Shown piece by piece: positions 4,440 through 7,527 of a DNA stretch of 7,527 nt. The notes below the pieces were generated by a model. It was not told the origin of the DNA. It saw only the letters and a list, made by a program, of their open reading frames with translations, and did not search any database. The first letter of the stretch is position 1. Every line of letters starts with the position of its first letter. This DNA comes from Nitrososphaerota archaeon. Its GTDB lineage: Archaea; Thermoproteota; Nitrososphaeria; Nitrososphaerales; Nitrososphaeraceae. Where the stretch lies: contig VBPR01000013.1 in the NCBI GenBank assembly GCA_005877345.1, positions 1 to 7,527 of the forward strand, in the 5' to 3' direction. Made by a program: the position numbers and the translations under genes.

Positions 4440-4507
4440 CTGACTGATTATATTCTAGATATTTCTTTCGGTAACGAAAAATCCTTAGTTTTAATTTGAC
4501 TCGTCTC

Positions 4508-4602
4508 CCTCTCTGCAAAGCACTTGATATATTAAATTCTCAATAACGACTAGTTTAGTGTATGAACATAGAACGACTCTTACAAAAAGAAATTGAAGAA
4601 TC
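4508..4602 (+). repeat. Dispersed repeat: promoter plus N-terminus of helical-protein gene, copy 2 of 3
   Basis: CTCTCTGCAAAGCACTTG is followed by GATATATTAAATTC (TATA centred near 4531, about 30 nt before ATG 4562), then codons for MNIERLLQKEIEES. It is clearly the same segment as 2951-3043 and 5738-5829. Confidence 0.7.
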
Positions 4603-4867
4603 TAGAATCAAAAGATATTTTGATTGATTAATTTTAAAATTCTTCTTCTCTTGGATAATATCTGCAGGGAAAACACTTTGTGGAACTGTGATAAATGCGA
4701 TTCCGTCGAGTATGTTATTCATTCCATAAATTATTGTAGACCAAATTACCTTTGATACCATAAATCTGACTCATTCAATATTAGAAGCCGGTCCATTGCA
4801 TAGCGAGTTGAGGATTTTAGATTGGATTTTTTATCAAGTTTGTACCTACGAAAAAATAAAAAATTAA
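4562..4867 (+). pseudogene. Helical-protein family, copy C with its middle replaced
   Basis: The N-terminus is present (MNIERLLQKEIEES, then RIKRYFD and TGA at 4625-4627). The C-terminus resumes at about 4757 with NLTHSILEAGPLHSELRI and LDWIFYQVCTYEKIKN, ending at TAA 4865-4867. The roughly 50-residue middle seen in copy B (KRDLAKRIELIKW through ESRMNEF) is missing. In its place lies about 130 bp whose minus strand is open and looks like part of another protein. Copy C therefore records replacement of an internal segment by foreign sequence, not simple point decay. The last bases overlap the 3' end of the convergent gene at 4864-5040. Confidence 0.65.
4632..4761 (-). pseudogene. Foreign gene fragment inserted in helical-protein copy C
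   Basis: From ATG 4761 the minus strand encodes about 43 residues with a hydrophobic/aromatic pattern (VIWSTIIYGMNNILDGIAF, then VPQSVFPADIIQEKKNF). The open frame continues to 4555, but beyond about 4630 it only reads antisense through copy C, so the genuine part is probably the first 43 residues. There is no own promoter or plausible end. It may be the terminal part of an unrelated gene carried in when the middle of copy C was replaced. The source family is unrecognised. Confidence 0.4.
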
Positions 4868-5040
4868 CTCCCTATTTGTTGTATATTAATAGGGTTAGCA
4901 AAATCAAAGTTGTGTAGTCCGGCCCTTATTGTTGTGTCTGTACATGGAATGTTATTCTGCATATAACTTGACCACATAACCTCACACGTCCTACATTTGA
5001 ATTCGCCTGGTGGGCTTGCTGGTTTTACTATTCTCCGCAT
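4864..5040 (-). CDS. Small CxxC protein, 58 aa, possible zinc binding
   Basis: ATG 5040 is chosen over ATG 5058 because the TATA-like GTTATATC (5061-5068) is centred about 25 nt upstream of 5040. The 58-aa product starts basic (MRRIVKPASPPGEF), then has CRTCEVMWSSYMQ with a CxxC pair, a third Cys at NIPCTD, and a polar C-terminus (LHNFDFANPINIQQIGS). With only three cysteines and one His it is an incomplete or unconventional zinc site; it may bind metal as a dimer. No membrane segment is present. It is the downstream member of a minus-strand pair with the microprotein at 5084-5209, but the 43-nt gap holds its own promoter and a 14-bp palindrome. Function is unknown. Confidence 0.55.
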   Translation of the reverse strand: MRRIVKPASPPGEFKCRTCEVMWSSYMQNNIPCTDTTIRAGLHNFDFANPINIQQIGS

Positions 5041-5054
5041 GTTATAATTATAAC
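5041..5054. promoter_or_regulatory. 14-bp palindrome abutting a start codon, possible operator
   Basis: GTTATAATTATAAC is a perfect palindrome directly against ATG 5040 (minus strand), between the predicted TATA and the predicted transcript start. A dimeric repressor bound there would block initiation. It is AT-only apart from its ends, so it could also be an alternative TATA. Confidence 0.4.
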
Positions 5055-5060
5055 ACATCA

Positions 5061-5068
5061 GATATAAC
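5061..5068 (-). promoter_or_regulatory. TATA box for the 58-aa CxxC protein
   Basis: The minus strand reads GTTATATC, centred about 25 nt upstream of ATG 5040, consistent with a leaderless transcript. Confidence 0.45.
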
Positions 5069-5083
5069 TACCCTTGCTTGTAA

Positions 5084-5209
5084 TTACATTGATTTGAAGC
5101 AAACACAATCGCATCCCCTACAAGGATGTTTGTTGTCCATTTGACCAAGATAATATACGTGCTGCGTTTTAGGATGCAAGCAATAGGTGCAAACGATATG
5201 TTGAATCAT
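5084..5209 (-). CDS. Zinc-binding microprotein, member 2 (41 aa)
   Basis: The ligand pattern is Cys7-x2-Cys10-x-His12-x4-His17, then Cys30-x2-Cys33-x-Cys35-x-Cys37-Phe. The frame is open upstream to ATG 5275, but the start is set at ATG 5209 for two reasons. It puts Cys7, Cys10, His12 and His17 at exactly the positions found in the proteins at 1998-2123 and 5590-5727. And a TATA-like GTTTATGTC is centred about 28 nt before it. The longer 63-aa form would add MMPTFLVKNSKRL and overlap the broken zinc ribbon upstream. After His17 comes an aromatic patch (VYYLG), like AFILG in member 1 and FFMIW in member 3. It is a cytosolic zinc mini-domain of unknown role. Eight metal-capable residues would allow two zinc ions, though this is inference. 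Confidence 0.75.
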   Translation of the reverse strand: MIQHIVCTYCLHPKTQHVYYLGQMDNKHPCRGCDCVCFKSM

Positions 5210-5234
5210 TAAAGGAATGGTAAAATGATAAGGA

Positions 5235-5242
5235 CATAAACG
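5235..5242 (-). promoter_or_regulatory. TATA-like box for zinc microprotein 2
   Basis: The minus strand reads CGTTTATG, centred about 28 nt upstream of ATG 5209. It supports the short start. Confidence 0.4.
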
Positions 5243-5252
5243 TTTGGAATTC

Positions 5253-5468
5253 TTAACTAAAAAAGTTGGCATCATTTTTTATCTCTCCACATTGCCCACA
5301 TACCTCAAGTCCTTCCAACCCCTCACCGCACTTTTGACAATCTTTTATATTTATCTGCTCTCATTTCTTTCTCTTCCAATCCTCATAAATCGCAGAAATA
5401 AAGATCTCATTTACCAGGATCTTATTTACCAGGATCATTTCTTTGTATCTGTACTCCTCAGAAAGGTA
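5253..5468 (-). pseudogene. Helix-plus-zinc-ribbon gene broken by an in-frame TGA
   Basis: The minus-strand frame is open from 5468 to TAA 5255-5253 apart from TGA at 5363-5361. Before it lies a helical part (YLSEEYRYKEMILVN, then EIFISAIYEDWKRKK). After it comes a ribbon, KDCQKCGEGLEGLEVCGQCG (two CxxC pairs), then EIKNDANFFS. Frame continuity across the TGA indicates one former gene of 70 or more codons, probably longer at the N-terminus, where another TGA (5471-5469) closes the frame. An internal 15-bp duplication repeats ILVN(K/E). The helical-then-ribbon plan parallels the 3711-4083 locus, and the ribbon end resembles the remnant at 2886-2939. A 24-codon fragment from ATG 5438 could still be made. 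Function is unknown. Confidence 0.55.
5403..5432. repeat. 15-bp tandem duplication
   Basis: GATCTCATTTACCAG is followed by GATCTTATTTACCAG (one difference) and then a further GATC. It is in frame with the minus-strand broken gene, where it duplicates five codons (ILVNK/ILVNE), as slippage would produce. Confidence 0.8.
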
Positions 5469-5560
5469 TCAAAATCAATACTAATGCAGACGAGTTAGCC
5501 TAAAGAAGGACTGATAAGACTTTAAAAAATAAATTCACGCCTCGTATTCAGGTTTGAAAG

Positions 5561-5567
5561 GTTATAG
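5561..5567 (+). promoter_or_regulatory. TATA box for zinc microprotein 3
   Basis: GTTATAG is centred about 26 nt upstream of ATG 5590. The context (TTTGAAAGGTTATAG) resembles the LKGY-coding end of the repeated tail that also provides the TATA of microprotein 1 (TTAAAAGGTTATAAC). Confidence 0.5.
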
Positions 5568-5589
5568 TCTAGGATAAACAAGATAAATT

Positions 5590-5727
5590 ATGGCGGCTGG
5601 AATAACCTGTTCAAACTGTGGTCATAGTAGAAGTCAGCATTTTTTTATGATATGGCAGCACGAATTACCTGGGGACACTAGTACTAATTATTGTAAGGTT
5701 TGTGATTGCAAACAATTTCGAGAATAA
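5590..5727 (+). CDS. Zinc-binding microprotein, member 3 (45 aa)
   Basis: Cys7-x2-Cys10-Gly-His12-x4-His17 is followed by an aromatic patch (FFMIW) and a linker, then Cys35-x2-Cys38-x-Cys40 and a final KQFRE. It is the cleanest member: ATG start, own TATA box 26 nt upstream for a leaderless mRNA, no disruption. The linker between the two ligand clusters is longer (17 residues) than in member 1 (10) and member 2 (12). The C-terminal YCKVCDCKQF resembles a knuckle with an extra ligand. It is expected to be a cytosolic mini-domain holding one or two zinc ions. Neighbours give no functional hint: a ruined zinc ribbon upstream on the other strand and a truncated helical-protein copy downstream. 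The paralogs at 1998-2123 and 5084-5209 make a spurious ORF very unlikely. Confidence 0.8.
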   Translation: MAAGITCSNCGHSRSQHFFMIWQHELPGDTSTNYCKVCDCKQFRE

Positions 5728-5737
5728 TAATTGCTCC

Positions 5738-5829
5738 CTCCCATAAAGAGACTTGACAGATTAAATCCTCACAATACTAATTCCTATTATGATATTAGAA
5801 CAAACACTACAAAAAGAAATTGAAGGATC
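5738..5829 (+). repeat. Dispersed repeat: promoter plus N-terminus of helical-protein gene, copy 3 of 3
   Basis: This is more diverged than the other two upstream but keeps GACTTGACAGATTAAATCCTC (an AGATTAAAT TATA centred near 5762, about 27 nt before ATG 5789), ACTAATT, and codons for LEQTLQKEIEGSKRW. Confidence 0.6.
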
Positions 5830-5899
5830 TAAAAGATGGCTTGAAGTAGCCAAGGAAGTAGATGTCATGGTTTCAATTAAAAAGGCCACCTATAAGTAA
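5789..5899 (+). pseudogene. Helical-protein family, N-terminal fragment (copy D)
   Basis: ATG 5789 opens 36 codons: MILEQTLQKEIEGSKRWLEV, AKEVDVMVSIKKATYK, then TAA 5897-5899. The stop falls just after TYK, where copy B continues KRDLAKRIEL. The following codons (DD, then unrelated sequence) show that the rest of the gene is missing. TrpLeuGlu-Val before Lys-Glu suggests the family consensus in this part is KRWLEVEKE. A leaderless promoter is retained, so a 36-aa peptide might be expressed. I call it a truncated copy because no other family fragment supports such an early natural end. Confidence 0.65.
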
Positions 5900-5960
5900 G
5901 ACGACATTATTTATTTATCGAAGTGTAAAAATAAGGGTGCTCCTTAGATCTAAGGCTATC

Positions 5961-5976
5961 GGTTCGAGGGTTCGAG
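5961..5976. repeat. 8-bp tandem repeat
   Basis: GGTTCGAG occurs twice in a row just upstream of the broken receiver gene. It resembles the T-loop motif of tRNA genes, but no paired stems are present. It may be slippage or the trace of an old junction. Confidence 0.6.
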
Positions 5977-5979
5977 TAA

Positions 5980-6379
5980 ATGGCTCAAGTAAATAAGCGA
6001 ATTTTAATGGTCGATGAGGAAAAAGACATAGGTGGAACTTTTGAAACGATACTCGAAAATTATGGATTTGATATAGATTACTTTACAGATCCGGATATGG
6101 CTTTGTAAAAATTCAAACCAAATCTATATGACTTGACGATATTTGGATATTAAGATGCCTAAAATTAATGGTTTTGAATTATACGACGAGCTTAAATCAC
6201 GGGACTCGAACATCAAGACACTATTTATCACTGCACTGAGTAGTGTGGAGTCTTACAATACTCAGAACAGTAAAGTGTACCCCTTAAAGGGACAAAGGGA
6301 CAAAGACATAAAGACATTCATGGCGAAACCGGTAAGCAGAAGGGAACTTTTGGAACAAGTTTATTCAATGATAAATTAG
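5980..6379 (+). pseudogene. Receiver-domain response regulator broken by TAA and a frameshift
   Basis: ATG 5980 opens a typical receiver start: KRILMVDEEKDI with acidic Asp12/Glu13, then FETILENYGFDIDYFTDPDM. TAA at 6106-6108 replaces a codon after MAL, where KFKPNLYDLTI continues in the same frame. One extra T near 6140-6143 then shifts the frame. Beyond it the protein resumes with LDIKMPKINGFELYDELK (phospho-accepting Asp at 6146-6148), LFITALSS (switch Thr) and FMAKPVSRRELLEQVY (invariant Lys-Pro), stop 6377-6379. The alpha4-beta5 part is unusually long (YNTQNSKVYPLKGQRDKD). All catalytic residues survive, so the loss is recent. A partial product from TTG 6143 would lack the acidic pocket. 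Two independent lesions argue against a simple read error, although the T-run could be one. Confidence 0.85.
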
Positions 6380-6451
6380 CAAAGTAGCAAATCAACATCA
6401 TTCGACTATTCTAAGATTAAAAGGTTCACATAAGTAACTGTCGGGAGGTAT

Positions 6452-6556
6452 CGAATTGCAGATGAAGCCGACAAGTGTCATAGTGATTTAAGAACTTTGG
6501 GCTGGATATTTTATCAAGTTTATGGTAACGAATCTAAAAGGTATAACATAAAATAG
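6452..6556 (+). pseudogene. Helical-protein family C-terminal remnant fused to the repeated tail (copy E)
   Basis: The open stretch without a start encodes ADEADKCHSDLRTL, GWIFYQVYGNES and then KRYNIK before TAG 6554-6556. The first part matches EADKLHRELRILDWIFYQVC of copies A-C. The last part matches the SLKGYNIK tail of 3646-3708 with one base missing (TCTAAAAGG-TATAACATAAA). The junction at GlyAsnGlu/Ser joins pieces that lie apart in the other copies, so this is a fused, decayed fragment. Confidence 0.55.
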
Positions 6557-6566
6557 CGTAAAGATC

Positions 6567-7160
6567 TCATTGGTTCAAAATAGAAATAGACTTAATAATC
6601 TGCGATACATTCGAAAGGGATTTGTAAAATATCCTCTTGCTTTCTAAGTACGAAAACACTAAAGTATCTTTGTCACTTATTTTTGCAAGAACAATTAACA
6701 TCTTGCCTGGCTTTCCTTTGATCTTTTCGTAATCAATCATATCGCTTGCCGATTCATAGCCTTGGATTACGTATTTGTGTTGAAATTTACCGGTACTGTT
6801 GAAGAAAAAGTAGTCGGCGCTAATCTGATCCTCGAGGGTTGCTAATGCCCTTGACGGGACCACTGGCTTACCTGTGTTAGAATCCAGTAACGAATCTTTT
6901 GGAGTATAAATTACAGAAACTTTCATTCTGGTTGAATTTGGATTCACAAGAATCACTTCCGTAAAACCATTAATATCGTTATGCGTAGTACTATTAACGA
7001 CCCAATAAGGAGGATATAAAAAAGTAAATTTTTTGCCTGGATCGTAATACCTTTTCCAATTTTCAATCTGTGCATTGCCTAATTGTAAATGACTAATCGA
7101 ATAAACAGAAAAAATCAAAATGGCTATATGCAAAATCCTGATGCCTGTCTTGAAAATCAA
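6567..7160 (-). CDS. Secreted PsbP-like domain protein
   Basis: This is a 197-aa exported protein. Residues 1-30 are a signal peptide (TGIRILHIAILIFSVYSISH core, cleavage likely after GNA30). The mature part opens with WKRYYDPGKKFTFLYPPYWVV (residues 35-55), the hallmark start of PsbP/Mog1-like alpha-beta domains common in thaumarchaeal secretomes. It continues with EVILVNPNST, SVIYTPKDS, SADYFFFNST, IDYEKIKGKPGKMLIVLAKI and TLVFSYLESKRIFYKSLSNV, ending in an amphipathic helix (IIKSISIL). It probably sits outside the membrane; what it binds is unknown. The start is TTG 7160: an in-frame TAA lies immediately upstream and no ATG precedes the hydrophobic core. Several Asn-x-Ser/Thr sites are present. 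It is intact, unlike its left-hand neighbours, and divergent from the secreted-protein gene at 7318. Confidence 0.8.
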   Translation of the reverse strand: MIFKTGIRILHIAILIFSVYSISHLQLGNAQIENWKRYYDPGKKFTFLYPPYWVVNSTTHNDINGFTEVILVNPNSTRMKVSVIYTPKDSLLDSNTGKPVVPSRALATLEDQISADYFFFNSTGKFQHKYVIQGYESASDMIDYEKIKGKPGKMLIVLAKISDKDTLVFSYLESKRIFYKSLSNVSQIIKSISILNQ

Positions 7161-7288
7161 TTAGATAAAATTACCACTTAGATAGTCAATAACGATATTG
7201 TAAACAAAGTTTAAGAATATGTTAACGTGGCCACAGTAACAGAGCATTTAAATATTATGAGGGAGTGCCGCTCGAATTTGTCTTTGGA

Positions 7289-7296
7289 ATATATAA
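7289..7296 (+). promoter_or_regulatory. TATA box for the repeat-bearing secreted protein
   Basis: ATATATAA is centred about 26 nt upstream of ATG 7318, the expected spacing for a leaderless archaeal mRNA. The remaining spacer 7161-7288 is AT-rich and must also hold the promoter of the divergent PsbP-like gene, for which I see no clear TATA. Confidence 0.55.
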
Positions 7297-7317
7297 CTGC
7301 AAAATGAATACTTAGTG

Positions 7318-7527
7318 ATGTTAGGTAAGTCGAAAACTCCATTTCTACTGATTATAAGCTTTATTACTGTCTTGCTTATTGTTTTGATATGTCCATCAAA
7401 TCAACAGGTTTCTAGCCAGAGTTCAGAAGGAGTAGTACCACTGCAAACGCCAATGGAATCGATTAACCAGAGTTCAGAAGGAGTAGTACCACTGCAAACG
7501 CCAATGGAATCGATTAAGATACTTAAT
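7318..7527 (+). CDS. Secreted or membrane-anchored protein, N-terminal part with tandem repeat (runs off window)
   Basis: ATG 7318 opens 70 codons that remain open at the window end. Residues 1-27 are a signal sequence or anchor (MLGKSKTPFLLIISFITVLL then IVLICPSN). The mature part is almost wholly two identical 17-residue units, QSSEGVVPLQTPMESIN, encoded by an exact 51-bp duplication, followed by KILN. The units are Ser/Gln/Glu-rich and likely unstructured, perhaps a stalk between the membrane and a downstream domain. CysPro near residue 26 could be a lipidation or cleavage region, but no classical lipobox is seen. The start is supported by the TATA 26 nt upstream. Family and function cannot be judged from this portion. 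Confidence 0.7.
   Translation, partial: MLGKSKTPFLLIISFITVLLIVLICPSNQQVSSQSSEGVVPLQTPMESINQSSEGVVPLQTPMESIKILN
7416..7517. repeat. Exact 51-bp tandem duplication in a coding region
   Basis: 7416-7466 and 7467-7517 are identical and adjacent. The unit is 17 codons, so the frame is kept. Perfect identity at synonymous sites points to a very recent event or ongoing copy-number change (or an assembly artefact). Confidence 0.95.

Noticed and set aside
5244..5498. Plus-strand open frame of 84 codons
   Set aside because: It is antisense to the zinc-ribbon pseudogene, whose CxxC pairs make the minus strand the coding one.
5955..5980. tRNA-like T-loop motif GGTTCGAG (twice) suggesting a tRNA gene or attachment site
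   Set aside because: No acceptor, D or anticodon stems can be paired around it, and the motif is simply an 8-bp tandem repeat.
705..6379. Programmed recoding (readthrough, selenocysteine, pyrrolysine) at the in-frame stops
   Set aside because: The interrupting codons differ (TAA, TAG, TGA), occur next to frameshifts in several cases, and no recoding structure stands out; decay or sequence error is simpler.
1..7527. CRISPR array, integrase, transposase or insertion-sequence ends
   Set aside because: No regularly spaced repeats and no recombinase-like protein in any frame; the repeats present are short tandem duplications or gene fragments.

Overview
The window looks like a piece of an ammonia-oxidising thaumarchaeon (Nitrososphaerales; a Nitrosocosmicus-like genome is my best guess). 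This is inferred, not proven. The supporting signs are: AT-rich DNA; archaeal TATA boxes centred about 24-29 nt upstream of start codons, which implies leaderless mRNAs; tiny single-domain receiver proteins; a secreted PsbP-like protein; many small zinc-finger proteins; and short secreted proteins with archaeal-style signal peptides. No rRNA, tRNA, CRISPR array, transposase or integrase is visible.

Layout. (1) 1-512 minus: N-terminal 170 codons of a cytochrome P450 cut by the window edge. (2) 705-992 minus: a small membrane or secreted gene cut by one in-frame TAA. (3) 1070-1871 plus: two small secreted proteins, one with six cysteines, separated by a perfect 34-bp palindrome. (4) About 1872-6560: an accessory zone dense in tiny genes and gene wreckage on both strands. 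It holds three paralogous zinc microproteins of 41-45 aa (1998-2123 plus, 5084-5209 minus, 5590-5727 plus), other CxxC zinc-ribbon genes or remnants, one apparently intact receiver protein (2299-2706 minus), one broken receiver gene (5980-6379 plus), and at least five dispersed full or partial copies of one small helical-protein gene. Three of those copies keep their promoter region. All are damaged by a frameshift, stop, truncation or replaced segment. (5) 6567-7160 minus: an intact secreted PsbP-like protein, divergent from (6) 7318-7527 plus: the N-terminus of a secreted protein carrying an exact 51-bp tandem repeat, cut by the window edge.

How it fits together. The flanks look like ordinary intact genes. 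The 4.7-kb middle looks like a turnover zone where small paralogous families (zinc microproteins, receivers, helical proteins) have been duplicated, fragmented and spliced into one another. The most interesting signal is the zinc microprotein family: all three members place Cys7, Cys10, His12 and His17 at the same positions and end in a Cys-rich C-x-C block, and each has its own predicted leaderless promoter. I do not recognise it as a characterised family. An alternative explanation for some of the frameshifts is sequencing error in homopolymers; the in-frame stops caused by substitutions are harder to explain that way.
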